In this document: one piece after another, positions 49,783 through 59,426 of the stretch
Layout of the letters: every line of letters begins with the position of its first letter
How positions within the stretch are numbered: position 1 is the first letter of the stretch
Origin: Ignavibacteria bacterium
Lineage (GTDB): Bacteria; Bacteroidota; Ignavibacteria; Ch128b
DNA: 64,000 nt
NCBI GenBank assembly: GCA_013177855.1
Contig: JABLYA010000001.1
Coordinates: 2,588,659 to 2,652,658 of the forward strand
Reading direction: 5' to 3'
Notes under the pieces: generated by a model
What the model was told of the DNA's origin: nothing
Database searches by the model: none
Seen by the model: only the letters and a program-made list of their open reading frames with translations
Position numbers and translations under genes: made by a program

Positions 49783-49882
49783 GAAAAATGCTGTAGATTT
49801 TTTGGCTGAGGTTTTGATTGAAACTTTAAGTTCACATTGAAAAACTCTGTTAACATTAATTTAATCTTAAAATCAACTTCTT

Positions 49883-49890
49883 TATATTTG
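49883..49890 (+). promoter_or_regulatory. Candidate -7 element before pyrF
   Basis: TATATTTG fits TAnnTTTG and ends 20 bases before the pyrF GTG. It lies in a 156-base divergent region shared with the oxidoreductase operon. Confidence 0.4.
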
Positions 49891-49910
49891 TAATAAAATT
49901 TTTTGGAAAA

Positions 49911-50726
49911 GTGAAAGTGAAACGATTGATTGAAACGAAGAACGAGAAAAAAACTCACTTATGCATTGGATTAGATATATATCCTGAATTATTACCCTCC
50001 TACATTACTTTCAAAAAAGATTTTGTTGAATATTTTATCGAAGGAGTAATTGAGTCCACTTACGAAATCGTTGATGCTTACAAATTTAATATGGCATTTT
50101 TTGAATCGATGGGAAGTTATGGACTAAGGGTTTTAGAAAACATTCTTCCAAAAATTCCACGACAGATTATCAAAATATGTGATGCAAAAAGAGGGGACAT
50201 TGGCTCTTCCTCTCGAATGTATGCAAAGGGAATTTATGAACATTTTAGATTCGATGCAGTGACGCTTAATCCATTTTTAGGTTATGACTCTCTCGAGCCT
50301 TTTTTCAGATATATTAATAAAACTAATTATATCCTTACATTGACTTCAAATCCTGGTGCAAAAGAATTTCAGAAATTAAAATTGAGCAATGGTAAAGTTG
50401 TTTTTCAGGAGATTTTAACAAAAGTAAAGACCTGGAATTCAAAGCATAAAAATATTGGAATTGTTTTTGGTGCAACACAAAAGTCTGAGTTCAAATTTCT
50501 GGATAAAAATTTTGTGGATATTCCATTATTAATCCCTGGTGTTGGACATCAGGGCGGAGATTTGAATTCTGTTATTTCACATCTAAAGAAAAATGGTTTT
50601 CAGAACTTCCTCATAAATTCAAGCCGAGATATTCTCTACTCAAATCTTAATGGTGATTTTAGAAAATGCATTTTTAATAATGCTAATCAACTGAAACAAC
50701 AAATAAATGAACTATTCTACTCGTGA
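49911..50726 (+). CDS. pyrF: Orotidine 5'-phosphate decarboxylase, type 2
   Basis: 271 residues from a GTG start (a second GTG six bases later is also possible). Family motifs: HLCIGLDIYPELLP, AYKFNMAFFE, the catalytic DAKRGDIGSSS, TLNPFLGYDSLEPF and PLLIPGVGHQGGD. The size and these motifs fit the longer PyrF type rather than the 230-residue enteric one. It makes UMP. The stop codon overlaps the GTG of the next gene. Confidence 0.95.
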   Translation: MKVKRLIETKNEKKTHLCIGLDIYPELLPSYITFKKDFVEYFIEGVIESTYEIVDAYKFNMAFFESMGSYGLRVLENILPKIPRQIIKICDAKRGDIGSSSRMYAKGIYEHFRFDAVTLNPFLGYDSLEPFFRYINKTNYILTLTSNPGAKEFQKLKLSNGKVVFQEILTKVKTWNSKHKNIGIVFGATQKSEFKFLDKNFVDIPLLIPGVGHQGGDLNSVISHLKKNGFQNFLINSSRDILYSNLNGDFRKCIFNNANQLKQQINELFYS

Positions 50727-52213
50727 ATAACCTTAATAAAATTAAAGAAAAATTCTTATATCAAATCTGGCAGAACAAGAAATTCACCAACGGAAAACTT
50801 TATACAATTAATAACGACGAGCTGGAAATTTTAGATGTTGGAGAACGCAACGAAGGTGAAGATGGACCTGACTTTAAAAATGCGCGGATAATGATTGGTG
50901 GAATAAAGTATGTTGGTGATATCGAGATTGATACAAACATCAGTGATTGGGCAAGACACGAGCATAACAAAAATGAAAAGTATAACAGCGTAATACTTCA
51001 TGTGTTTTTTAATCGAGATAACAAAGATTTTCATCCTATCTCTCACTCTGGAAGAATAATCCCCGCTCTTAATTTAAGTCAATTTATCGATGAAGATTTG
51101 CGAAAAGTTATTCGTGAAGCAATTTCACTTGAAAAAGATCATCGTTTAAAAGGAATTCCGTGTCAGCATAAAGAACTTCAAACTACTGTTGATAAAAAAC
51201 TAACTTTCTTAAGAGAACTTGGACTAAGACGATTTGAAAAGAAGTGCAATAAACTTTATCAACGATTGAAAGAAATTTATTTAGAAGATCAGCTTCGTTC
51301 ATCGACTAAAGAACCTAGTATTCATTACACTCCAAATGAGGATTTCTATAATAAAGAATTTAAAGCATCAGATTTCAGGAATGAAAAATTATGGATGCAG
51401 CTTTTTTATGAATATGTTTTTGAAGCTTTAGGTTATTCTAAGAACAAAGATATTTTCAGACGACTCGCTCTCGAAATTGATCTTGATTTTGTAATAAACA
51501 ATATTCCTAAAGAAAATTTCATCGAAGAAGCTGAGAAAGTTTATTTTTATGTTTCTGGTATGACCCCTAAAATTAGCGAAGTAGAGGATGAAGAGGTTAA
51601 GAATTATGTAAAAAAAGTAAATGAAACATGGAAAAAATATCAGCCTCAATATCGAGGTTCAATCCTTGAGGGGAGCAAATGGCATTTCTTCCAGTTGAAG
51701 CCTCAGAACTTTCCAACGGTAAGGTTAGCCGGTGGTGTTAGAATTTTATATGAATTGCTTTATAACAACCTTCTCGGCAGAATAATGTCAGCATTTGAGA
51801 AAATAGATAATTCAGCTCAAATGCTTAAAGCACTAAAGTCTCTTGTTATTGTAGAAGCAGACGGTTTCTGGAAAAATTATTTTCATTTCAATAAAAGAGC
51901 TGAGGTTCCGTTCAGACATTTTGTTGGAATGTCTCGCTCAGAGGAAATAGTTGTAAATGTGATTTTACCATTTATTAAAGTACTTTCAGATGTTTTTGGA
52001 AAAAAGAAAGATGCTGCGAAGGTTCTGGCTGTTTATAAGACTATGATGCAAAAGACAGATAATCAAATTGCAATTGATCTTGCCAATGCACTTCAACTTC
52101 CAACAATTGTTCATCAAAGTATTTTTTATCAAGGATTAATTGAGTTGTTTAGAGAGTATTGCAGCAAAAAGAAGTGCAAACAATGTGAACTCGGAATTAC
52201 ACCAGGTAGTTAA
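50723..52213 (+). CDS. DUF2851 family protein
   Basis: 496 residues from a GTG overlapping the pyrF stop (GTGA). Typical DUF2851 motifs: FLYQIWQNKKF, GEDGPDFKNARI, GDIEIDTNISDWARHEHNKNEKYNSVILHVFFN and, near the end, CSKKKCKQCELG, which looks like a zinc-binding cysteine cluster. The family is restricted to Bacteroidota-type bacteria and its function is unknown; the His/Asp-rich core suggests an enzyme acting on nucleic acids or phosphate esters, but that is speculative. Confidence 0.88.
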   Translation: MNNLNKIKEKFLYQIWQNKKFTNGKLYTINNDELEILDVGERNEGEDGPDFKNARIMIGGIKYVGDIEIDTNISDWARHEHNKNEKYNSVILHVFFNRDNKDFHPISHSGRIIPALNLSQFIDEDLRKVIREAISLEKDHRLKGIPCQHKELQTTVDKKLTFLRELGLRRFEKKCNKLYQRLKEIYLEDQLRSSTKEPSIHYTPNEDFYNKEFKASDFRNEKLWMQLFYEYVFEALGYSKNKDIFRRLALEIDLDFVINNIPKENFIEEAEKVYFYVSGMTPKISEVEDEEVKNYVKKVNETWKKYQPQYRGSILEGSKWHFFQLKPQNFPTVRLAGGVRILYELLYNNLLGRIMSAFEKIDNSAQMLKALKSLVIVEADGFWKNYFHFNKRAEVPFRHFVGMSRSEEIVVNVILPFIKVLSDVFGKKKDAAKVLAVYKTMMQKTDNQIAIDLANALQLPTIVHQSIFYQGLIELFREYCSKKKCKQCELGITPGS

Positions 52214-52226
52214 TCACCATTAGAAA

Positions 52227-52874
52227 TTAATTGCCTTCGCCCGTTAGTTTTTTCAACTCATCACGAATCTTAGCTGCTTTCTCATATTCTTCTTTTTCAA
52301 TTGCCTCTTTTAACTGTGCTTTGAGTTGGGCAATTCGATTTTCTTTACTTCTTGAGAATGAAGAACTCTCAGGAGATCTTGGTCGATGTCTTTCTGTAAA
52401 ATCTTCGCGCTCGTCTTCTTCCTCATCAATTTCGTCTCTTAATCGGAAGGAACTTTCTTCTTCAGGTTCAACTTCAAAAGCAGCCTCTCGCATCACAGTT
52501 TCGCTTGCATAAATTGGGCAGCGAAATCTTACTGATAGAGCAATTGCATCGCTTGGTCTGGCATCAATCTCCTGTGTCATTGAAGATACATCTAATATTA
52601 ATTTCGCATAAAATGTATTATCTCTCAATTCGTCAATTATAATCTCGACTAATGTTGCACCAAGTGATTCAATAAGATTTTTAGTAAGGTCATGTGTTAG
52701 CGGTCTTGGTGGTTTTATCCCTTCTAACTCCATCGCAATTGCTTGAGCTTCGAATGCACCAATAATTATTGGCAGATTTCTATTACCATTGACTTCTTTT
52801 AAAATCAATGCATAAGCACCACTACCAGTTGGTGTTTGATGAAGTCCTGCTATTTCAACTCTAACTTTATCCAT
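52227..52874 (-). CDS. Bifunctional nuclease-family protein with UVR motif
   Basis: 215 residues. The N-terminal 135 residues match the BFN/DUF151 family (VEIAGLHQTPTGSGAYALILKE, LPIIIGAFEAQAIAMELEG, ARPSDAIALSVRFRCPIYAS). A charged linker leads to a UvrB/UvrC motif (RIAQLKAQLKEAIEKEEYEKAAKIRDELKKL) that probably mediates protein contacts. In plants and mycobacteria BFN proteins have been reported as nucleases. The gene is 2 bases after etfA. Confidence 0.9.
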   Translation of the reverse strand: MDKVRVEIAGLHQTPTGSGAYALILKEVNGNRNLPIIIGAFEAQAIAMELEGIKPPRPLTHDLTKNLIESLGATLVEIIIDELRDNTFYAKLILDVSSMTQEIDARPSDAIALSVRFRCPIYASETVMREAAFEVEPEEESSFRLRDEIDEEEDEREDFTERHRPRSPESSSFSRSKENRIAQLKAQLKEAIEKEEYEKAAKIRDELKKLTGEGN

Positions 52875-52876
52875 TT

Positions 52877-53854
52877 TTAACTAACATATTTTTTGAGCTC
52901 TTCCTTTAATACTGGTAAAATTTCTAAAACATCGCCAACAATACCATAATCAGCAACCTGGAAGATCGGAGCATCTTTATCTTTATTGATTGCAACAATA
53001 CATTTTGCCGAAGACATTCCAGCCAGATGCTGAATAGCTCCAGAGATACCACAAGCAATATACAATTTTGGAGAGACAGTTTTTCCTGTCTGACCAACCT
53101 GTTCAGAATGAGGTCTCCAGCCAGCATCTACAACAGCTCTTGATGCACCGACAGCACCGCCAAGAAGTTGTGCAATTTCTTCGAGTAAATAGAAGTTTTC
53201 TGGTCCTTTCATTCCTCTTCCACCTGAAATAATTATGTCGGCTTCGGCAACATCTAATTTACCTTCAGCTTTCACATATTCTGTTGCAATACATCTCAAA
53301 TCCAGAGCATCATCAGGAATTTCTTTTACATCAGTATTTAAATTCACTTTATATCCATCTTCGGTTAAGGATACAGTGTTTGGTCGAATTGTTAAAACTT
53401 TAACTTCTGAATTTAATGAAAAGTTCATAATTGCCTTGCCAGCATAAATCGGTCTTTCAAGGACAAGATTTCCGTCTTTAATTTCTATCGATGTACAGTC
53501 GGCACCATAACCAGCTTTTAATTTAGCTGCTACGATTGGTGCAAGGTCTTTTCCCATTGCTGTATGAGAGAATAAGAGCAAATTAAAATTATTTTCTCTA
53601 ACGAAATCGCTGATAAGTTTTGCATAAGCAGTCGAAGAATAATTTGAAAGTTTAGAATTCTTAAAGTGAATTACTTTCTCAAGTCCGTGTTCAGATGCGA
53701 TATCTAAATTTGAAATTTGATCACCTAAAACAACTCCAACTACTTCACCTTGAACTTCTTTCGAAAGTTTAAATCCTTTTCTTGCAGCTTCTAAGGATTG
53801 TTTTTTTATTTCTCCATTTCGTTGTTCAAGAAAAACTAAAATTTTATTAGACAT
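52877..53854 (-). CDS. etfA: Electron transfer flavoprotein alpha subunit
   Basis: 325 residues. The C-terminal FAD-binding segment GGRGMKGPENFYLLEEIAQLLGGAVGASRAVVDAGWRPHSEQVGQTGKTVSPKLYIACGISGAIQHLAGM is unmistakable. With EtfB it carries electrons from acyl-CoA dehydrogenases and similar enzymes to the membrane. It follows etfB by 11 bases and precedes the BFN gene. Confidence 0.96.
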   Translation of the reverse strand: MSNKILVFLEQRNGEIKKQSLEAARKGFKLSKEVQGEVVGVVLGDQISNLDIASEHGLEKVIHFKNSKLSNYSSTAYAKLISDFVRENNFNLLLFSHTAMGKDLAPIVAAKLKAGYGADCTSIEIKDGNLVLERPIYAGKAIMNFSLNSEVKVLTIRPNTVSLTEDGYKVNLNTDVKEIPDDALDLRCIATEYVKAEGKLDVAEADIIISGGRGMKGPENFYLLEEIAQLLGGAVGASRAVVDAGWRPHSEQVGQTGKTVSPKLYIACGISGAIQHLAGMSSAKCIVAINKDKDAPIFQVADYGIVGDVLEILPVLKEELKKYVS

Positions 53855-53865
53855 TTTTTTCTCCC

Positions 53866-54612
53866 TTAAATTACTTTTGCTTCTTCTCTTAAAAGTTTAA
53901 CAAGTTCAGGAACAGCGGATGCGTCTGTCCCAAGTATTTTAGATTTCCTCTTTGAATCGGGTAGTCTCAATTCATTCACAACTAATCTATTCTGTGATGC
54001 ATCAAAAGTTTTTTCTTCAATTGGTTTGGACTTTGCAGCCATTATTCCTTTGAGAGATGCATATCTTGGTTCATTTAATCCTTTTTGAGTTGTAATTACA
54101 ACAGGTAATGATGATTCAACCTTTTCAATTCCTCCTTCGACTTCTCTTTCGGCTTTCACCTTACCATTTTCAATTTCAAGTTTAACTACTGTTGATATTG
54201 ATGGGAAGTTTAAAAGTTCAGCTAACATTTGTCCAACTGCCGAACTGTCATAATCAACTGATTGTTTACCACAAAAAACAATATCAGGATTTAATTTAGA
54301 AATTTCAGATGCGAGTGCTTCAGCAACTGTGAGTGAGTCTACATTTAATTCCCCTTTGATAAGAATTCCTTTATCAGCACCCATTGCGAGAGCTTTACGA
54401 ATAGATTCTTTTGCTGAGTCATTTCCATAAGTTACAATTACTACTTCACCTCCAAATTTTTCTTTTGTTCGAAGTGCTTCTTCTACCGCAAATTCATCAT
54501 AAGGGTTGATGATAAAAGAAACACCAGTTGGATCGATGGTTTTTCTATCCTGAGAGATTTTAATTTTTGTTGCTGTGTCGGGGACATGGCTTAATGCAAC
54601 AACAATTTTCAT
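53866..54612 (-). CDS. etfB: Electron transfer flavoprotein beta subunit
   Basis: 248 residues from the ATG at 54612, preceded by an AAGGAAG; an upstream in-frame start would add 33 unlikely residues. Motifs: MKIVVALSHVPDTATKIKI, NPYDEFAVEEALRTKEKFGGEVVIVTYGN and the AMP-binding-loop ALAMGADKGILIKG. LNPDIVFCGKQSVDYDSSAVGQMLAELL is typical of EtfB. It heads the etfB-etfA-BFN run. Confidence 0.95.
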   Translation of the reverse strand: MKIVVALSHVPDTATKIKISQDRKTIDPTGVSFIINPYDEFAVEEALRTKEKFGGEVVIVTYGNDSAKESIRKALAMGADKGILIKGELNVDSLTVAEALASEISKLNPDIVFCGKQSVDYDSSAVGQMLAELLNFPSISTVVKLEIENGKVKAEREVEGGIEKVESSLPVVITTQKGLNEPRYASLKGIMAAKSKPIEEKTFDASQNRLVVNELRLPDSKRKSKILGTDASAVPELVKLLREEAKVI

Positions 54613-54701
54613 AAATTCTTCCTTTATTTTTGTGAGTAAATTACTAATGAAAAAATAAAATAACAATTGACTAATAATTTGACTATAATTAAATTTTTTA
54701 T

Positions 54702-54983
54702 ATGGAAACACCTCAAGTAATTGAAGAAATCAAAACGACAGACGGAACAGATGTAGGATTACCAGCAAAAGTAATCTTATTCAATGATGACTTCCACACT
54801 TTCGATGAAGTAATTGCCCAATTGATTAAAGCAATTGGTTGTTCGTATGAAAAAGCAGAAGCTTTGACATGGGAAGTCCATACTAAAGGGAAGGCTGTAG
54901 TTTACTCAGGTGAACTTTCAGAATGTTTAAGAGTAAGTTCGGTTTTAGAAGAGATTGCTTTACATACACAAATTGAAACATAA
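54702..54983 (+). CDS. clpS: ClpS protease adaptor
   Basis: 93 residues. The core [52 protein letters not shown] matches ClpS. ClpS delivers N-end-rule substrates to ClpAP. It is divergent from etfB across 89 bases. Confidence 0.93.
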   Translation: METPQVIEEIKTTDGTDVGLPAKVILFNDDFHTFDEVIAQLIKAIGCSYEKAEALTWEVHTKGKAVVYSGELSECLRVSSVLEEIALHTQIET

Positions 54984-55034
54984 AAATTTAGTCACACCAT
55001 TTATATTTGCAATACATATTTTGATTTTTGAAAA

Positions 55035-55123
55035 GGAGAGGTGCTAGAGTGGTTGAATAGGCCGGTCTCGAAAACCGGTGTCCTGCGTAAGTGGGACCGT
55101 GGGTTCGAATCCCACCCTCTCCG
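55035..55123 (+). tRNA. tRNA-Ser(CGA)
   Basis: Acceptor arms GGAGAGG (55035-55041) and CCTCTCC (55116-55122), long variable arm (GTCCTGCGTAAGTGGGAC), T arm GGTTCGAATCC and anticodon loop CTCGAAA. CCA is not encoded. Confidence 0.95.
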
Positions 55124-55500
55124 CAACTTATTAATTAGGGGCAGTGATTAATCAATATTTTGTAGATCTAAAAACTTTAAGCGGTGTGCTTATAAATTAA
55201 CAAATAATACGCTGTTTAATATTCGATTATCTAATAAACACAAATTAATCTCAATGTGAGTAGAAGTTAGTCATGTGTTTATTTATATGCTTTGAGCCTA
55301 GAAAAAAAAGATCAATAAAAGGAAGTCATTAGTTTTCATTAACGATTAAATTTTATACTGAGATCTTAATACATTGAACAGGTTTTACAATTTCGGGACA
55401 TTAAAATTTATTACCTTTGGCTCTTTACTTTTAATAAAAATTTCCATAGAATTTCATTAAGAATTATGCAAAATCAAAAACAAATAGAGCGGGCGTAAAC
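55124..55500. other. Intergenic region after tRNA-Ser(CGA), no gene seen
   Basis: 377 AT-rich bases with no credible reading frame. A candidate promoter box (55412-55419) for the following lipoprotein gene is the only feature I can point to. Confidence 0.5.
55412..55419 (+). promoter_or_regulatory. Candidate -7 element before the 55501 lipoprotein
   Basis: TACCTTTG fits TAnnTTTG, 81 bases before the start codon, implying a moderately long leader. Confidence 0.35.
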
Positions 55501-56871
55501 ATGAAATATATAAAACTACTTCTTCCATTCATTTTGGCATTCCTATTTATTCAATGTTCTTCAACAAAACCTGAAGAAGAAACAACAACTACTACTACAA
55601 CCACTCAGGTTTCGACTGAAAGCAAGTCAAACATTATTATTTTTCGTGATGATTCAAATCAAATTTTAAAGTCAACATTGAAAGATAACAAAGTAGATCT
55701 TGTTTCAACTTCAGTCTGTCCAAAAGTTTTTAATGGATGCTGTCTTAGCAATGGAGTTTCAAGTTATCATAATGGAATTTATTCAGAATTTTATAACACA
55801 GCTAAATCACTTGGAAGAGATTTATATTGTGAGCTCTGGCTGCATTACAAGTCTGATGAAGGTCAGGTTTTAGCTTTCCCAGTTGAATATCAAAATAATA
55901 GAAATATGCTAAAAGTGAATGGAGTTTATTTTGAATGCGTTCAGGATGAAAATCATTTCTGGGTTCCAAATTTTAATTATTTCCATACAGGCTGGCCAAG
56001 TGAAACATTTGATTATGTGATGGATTTTGCACCAAGTAAATTTATCCGATTTAAGCAGCAGTTTTGCAAGACACTTGGAATTCCCGATTCAAAATCAAAA
56101 TCAGGTAAAATTTTCCCACTTGAAATTTCAGAAAATCCAGATCTAAAAATTTATTCTGAACTTCCATTTGATGATCTCGTAGTTGAATATAAAGATATAA
56201 CAGCAGGAATAGATAATTTCGTGGATTACTATTACTTTGATCGACTTGATTATTTAAGAGATAGAATTGCAAATGTAACTTTTTTAATTCGTGATAATGA
56301 AACTCTCTATCCAGTTGAAGATGCAATTGTTACAATTACACCGCTCGAACCAACAGGGGAATCAAAAGAAGTTTTTGAAAGATTTACTGATTTCACATTA
56401 AGGGCACCTAATTTTGATTATGGTTTTTATGGTTTCAAAAGTTGTGCTGATGAAAAAGTCCTTGATAAATTTTCTATGCAAACAAAACTATTCAATTATT
56501 TTACAGAGTATAAATTAAATCCTTGGGCGGTTTTAAGCGATGAGTTCAAAGCAAAGACTGACAAAAATGGCGAGATATATTGGACAACGAATTACCTTTA
56601 TGAACAAAATGTTGATTTATACAATGAACTAATTAAGACACCATTATTCAAAAAAGAAATTACCAATAAAGCACACTATTTCGTAATGGAAAGAAATAAA
56701 AATTATCAGATAAAAATTATTCATCCGAGATATCAATATTTTGAAAGAACTTTCAGCATTTCGGGAGATAGTCAGGTTATTGTAGATTTAGCTCAAGTTA
56801 CAACAAAACTTGAAAATGTTGGCGGAAGAGGTAACAAAGAAAATATTTATATCAGACCGTTAGTAAAATAG
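55501..56871 (+). CDS. Lipoprotein of unknown function with threonine-rich linker
   Basis: 456 residues. Lipobox FIQC (Cys19), then a low-complexity E/T-rich linker (residues ~22-38) and a large mixed domain. Cysteines at residues 71, 77 and 78 (VCPKVFNGCCLSNG) may form a disulfide or metal site. GLRRDLYCELWLHYKSDEG-like and DETLYPVEDAIVTITPLEP-like strands suggest beta-rich folds, the second resembling a carboxypeptidase-regulatory/Ig-like domain. No family is recognised. It is monocistronic, bounded by a tRNA upstream and a terminator downstream. Confidence 0.75.
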   Translation: MKYIKLLLPFILAFLFIQCSSTKPEEETTTTTTTTQVSTESKSNIIIFRDDSNQILKSTLKDNKVDLVSTSVCPKVFNGCCLSNGVSSYHNGIYSEFYNTAKSLGRDLYCELWLHYKSDEGQVLAFPVEYQNNRNMLKVNGVYFECVQDENHFWVPNFNYFHTGWPSETFDYVMDFAPSKFIRFKQQFCKTLGIPDSKSKSGKIFPLEISENPDLKIYSELPFDDLVVEYKDITAGIDNFVDYYYFDRLDYLRDRIANVTFLIRDNETLYPVEDAIVTITPLEPTGESKEVFERFTDFTLRAPNFDYGFYGFKSCADEKVLDKFSMQTKLFNYFTEYKLNPWAVLSDEFKAKTDKNGEIYWTTNYLYEQNVDLYNELIKTPLFKKEITNKAHYFVMERNKNYQIKIIHPRYQYFERTFSISGDSQVIVDLAQVTTKLENVGGRGNKENIYIRPLVK

Positions 56872-56895
56872 ATTCGAAAAAGTTTTATTTTATTG

Positions 56896-56929
56896 AAAAG
56901 GTTTGCTCGTTAATTCGGGCAAACCTTTT
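56896..56929 (+). terminator. Rho-independent terminator
   Basis: An 11-bp stem AAAAGGTTTGC (56896-56906) with GCAAACCTTTT (56919-56929) and a T tract, 24 bases after the lipoprotein stop. Confidence 0.88.
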
Positions 56930-57111
56930 TTGTTTTAAATGGTTTTGTATAAAGTCCTTAGGAGTTAAAGTATGATTAGACCGAGTTTTAATCGGGGAAA
57001 CAATGACATAAGAAAATCACAACCTTGCGAGGGTTGGATGTTGTAAATAAGAGTTTTTGAAAGAGATTTTTAAAAAGAACTCTAGGCTAATAAAAAATTT
57101 ATTTTCCCATT

Positions 57112-57378
57112 GAACCCCTTCAGGGTTCAGTGTTATTTTTTCCTTCTTTACCCCCAATACGATTGGGTGTTATTCATATTGGCCCCTTATGGGGTTATAA
57201 GTTTTCTATATTAATTCCTTCTCTCAAATCAATTGGGTTTAATCGAATTGGACCTATGGGGTTCTGTTATTTCTTTTTTTGATCTTGTCTTTATCCAATT
57301 CAATTGTGGGTTATTCATATTTATCTCAGATTTTATGTTTTTTTAATTGTCAATCTCCCCAGTAGAATTATATGTAGG
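57112..57378. repeat. Short palindromic repeat field, left of the IS element
   Basis: A series of small palindromes: TGAACCC/GGGTTCA (57112-57130), CCCAAT/ATTGGG (57154-57168) and CCCC/GGGG (57184-57195), with degenerate ones further on. Most are followed by TGTTATT or GGTTATT with spacings of a few tens of bases. This looks like a decaying array of mobile palindromic elements, not protein coding. Confidence 0.6.
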
Positions 57379-57500
57379 TGTAATGAAACCTTCCAGGTTT
57401 CTATTAAATTTTTATTTTCAAAATTTAATATTATTTGTTTCCCTGCTCTTCAAATTATTTCTCAACTAAATTGGTTGAACGTATTGATTGACAATCATAA
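57379..57500 (+). repeat. 122-bp direct repeat, copy 1 (left part)
   Basis: I count 114/122 identical positions with 59591-59712. It begins TGTAATGAAACC and ends GATTGACAATCATAA, where the IS element starts. The unit continues on the other side of the IS at 59360. Confidence 0.85.
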
Positions 57501-59359
57501 GAGCCTGTCCAAAAAGTAAGTTTTTCAGATCAAAAATGTTGAAGAAATTACATTTGAAACTCTAAAAATATGAGGAGAAAAAAATACACCTTTAAGAGGC
57601 TGTTTCAAAATTTGCTAATCTCTTTAGATTATATGCAATACAAACTAAATTAAATTCCTTTTTAACCTTTTCAATTCCTCGTCTCAAAAACTTTCTAAAT
57701 CCCATAGCATCTTTTATAATACCAAATACACTCTCTACTTCATAATTCCGCCGTTTTCTTAACCTCTTTCCCTCTTCTGAAGTTAATTTATTAAAAGCTT
57801 CTTCTTTATATCTTTCAAATTTTGTGTTTAACCTTATCTCTTTATAATTATTATTTGATTTTATGCACTCCCATCTGAAACTGCAACTTATACAACTATT
57901 ACACCTATATACACGATACTTCTTTTTATGTCCATCTTCAACTTTACTCTCTTCATCTCTTATATATCTTAATTCTTTTCCCTCGGGACATATAAACACA
58001 TCCAAAGCTTTATCATATTTGAAATTGTCTCTAACAAATCCCTTAATTGGTCTTTTATTCCCTTTCTCTTCTTTATTAAATGTATTATACTTCAAATACC
58101 CCTCTATACCTTCTTTTTCTAAAAATTCATAATTCTGTTCTGAACCAAATCCACTATCTCCTACCACTCTCTCAGGCTTCAATCCTCTCTTAAGTAACTC
58201 TTCCATATGTTCCTTAAATCCCTTTGCCTCTGATAACCTTCTACATACTGTTCCATTTATTATAAATTGATTCTCTGTCCCTATCATTACCATATAGGCC
58301 GGTTCAACTCCCTTTGTCTTTAAGCTCGTAAATGTCGCATCCAAATCTGTCTTTGAACAACTATTTCGATCTTTTAACACTCTGAGATATTCATCATATA
58401 TCTTCTTCTTCTCTACAAACTTATTAATCTCTCTATTCAAACTTTTTATCTGTCTCCTTCGCTTGGCTCTATCTCTATCTAATCTTTTATTAACCTCCTT
58501 TTGACTATCTATCCCTTTGACTATCTTACCTATTAATTTATTTAATCTCTCTATACTCTCTTGTTCTTCTTCTGATGTTAAATCCTTTGACCACTCTCCA
58601 AGTTCTTCTAAATCTCTATCACCATAAATTGAGTTCTCCTCTTCGATTAGTTTTATCATCTCTTCCATTCTATCCTTTATCTTTAATTCTATCCTCTCCC
58701 TATATCGTTCAATATTCTTCCTCCATACATAACTATGCTTATTTGCATTTGCCTTAATGATCGAACCATCTACAAAATATTCCTTCATATCAATGTATTT
58801 ACGCTTAATTAAATATATTATTACCTCCGTAAATATCTCTGTAAGAACTTCCCCAGTTAATCGATTTAATATAAAATAACTTATTGTCCTGAAATCAGGT
58901 TTATTATTAGCTGCTAACCACATAAAACAAATATTCTCTCTTAGTGCTTTAGCTATTTGTCGAACTGAATATATCTTACTTACAAATGAATATATTACAA
59001 CTTTTAACATCATCCTCGGATCGTATGCACTGGCTCCTCCTCCTTTGTATGTCGCCTCCAAAACCTTGATGTTCATATTTTCAACTATCCGATTGATTAC
59101 TCTCACTATGTGTTTTGGAGGAATTAACTCATCAAGTGATGGCGGTAACAACTTCAGCTGTGCCTGGTTATATTCCTTAAATACCTGTCGACCACCTTTC
59201 TTCTTCTTCCTTTTTCTCATTTCTGAAATTCCTTCTTCTCCAAATAGAGAATCCATCATAATTCTTCACCTAAATTTTTCTTTTTTCCCTTTTTATAAAT
59301 ATTTCTTTTTGCATACTTATTATAAGTTCATTTTTCGTGCCAACTTTTTGGACAGGCTC
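57501..59359 (-). mobile_element. IS1182-family insertion sequence, intact
   Basis: 1859 bp, bounded by perfect 17-bp terminal inverted repeats: GAGCCTGTCCAAAAAGT (57501-57517) and its complement ACTTTTTGGACAGGCTC (59343-59359). The GAG-x-CTGTCC-x-AAAAGT type of end is that of IS1182-like elements. It carries one full-length transposase gene on the minus strand. No target-site duplication is evident. Compared with an uninterrupted repeat copy, it occupies the place of a 13-bp palindrome. Confidence 0.9.
57592..59259 (-). CDS. IS1182-family transposase
   Basis: 555 residues, uninterrupted. N-terminal helix-rich DUF772-like region (YNQAQLKLLPPSLDELIPPKHIVRVINRIVE, DPRMMLKVVIYSFVSKIYSVRQIAKALRENICFMWLAAN), a DDE core starting with EYFVDGSIIKANANKHSY, containing VVGDSGFGSEQNYEFL, and ending with the E-containing RRNYEVESVFGIIKDAMGFRKFLRRG. 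A cysteine cluster (CPEG, CNSCISC) lies between. The internal coiled-coil stretch at about residues 200-300 is usual in this family. It appears functional. Confidence 0.93.
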   Translation of the reverse strand: MMDSLFGEEGISEMRKRKKKKGGRQVFKEYNQAQLKLLPPSLDELIPPKHIVRVINRIVENMNIKVLEATYKGGGASAYDPRMMLKVVIYSFVSKIYSVRQIAKALRENICFMWLAANNKPDFRTISYFILNRLTGEVLTEIFTEVIIYLIKRKYIDMKEYFVDGSIIKANANKHSYVWRKNIERYRERIELKIKDRMEEMIKLIEEENSIYGDRDLEELGEWSKDLTSEEEQESIERLNKLIGKIVKGIDSQKEVNKRLDRDRAKRRRQIKSLNREINKFVEKKKIYDEYLRVLKDRNSCSKTDLDATFTSLKTKGVEPAYMVMIGTENQFIINGTVCRRLSEAKGFKEHMEELLKRGLKPERVVGDSGFGSEQNYEFLEKEGIEGYLKYNTFNKEEKGNKRPIKGFVRDNFKYDKALDVFICPEGKELRYIRDEESKVEDGHKKKYRVYRCNSCISCSFRWECIKSNNNYKEIRLNTKFERYKEEAFNKLTSEEGKRLRKRRNYEVESVFGIIKDAMGFRKFLRRGIEKVKKEFNLVCIAYNLKRLANFETAS

Positions 59360-59426
59360 GAAATTATTATAGATGTGGTGTTCCGAAGAAATCATTCTAA
59401 ACTCCGAAGGAGTGACATTAAATAAT
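59360..59426 (+). repeat. Direct repeat, copy 1 (right part, after the IS)
   Basis: GAAATTATTATAGATGTGGTG onward is 63/67 identical to 59726-59792 and includes the small palindrome ACTCC-GAA-GGAGT. Together with 57379-57500 it forms one repeat unit interrupted by the IS. Confidence 0.8.

Noticed and set aside
48615..49958. Longer start for the alpha subunit up to 49958
   Set aside because: It would overlap pyrF on the other strand and its own promoter, whereas the ATG at 49754 has a ribosome-binding site and matches family length.
57112..57378. Palindromic array considered as a CRISPR array
   Set aside because: Repeat units differ in sequence and spacing, and no cas genes are nearby.
57304..57519. 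Open frame of 71 codons left of the IS element
   Set aside because: It lies within palindromic repeats and runs into the IS end; no start signal or conserved sequence.
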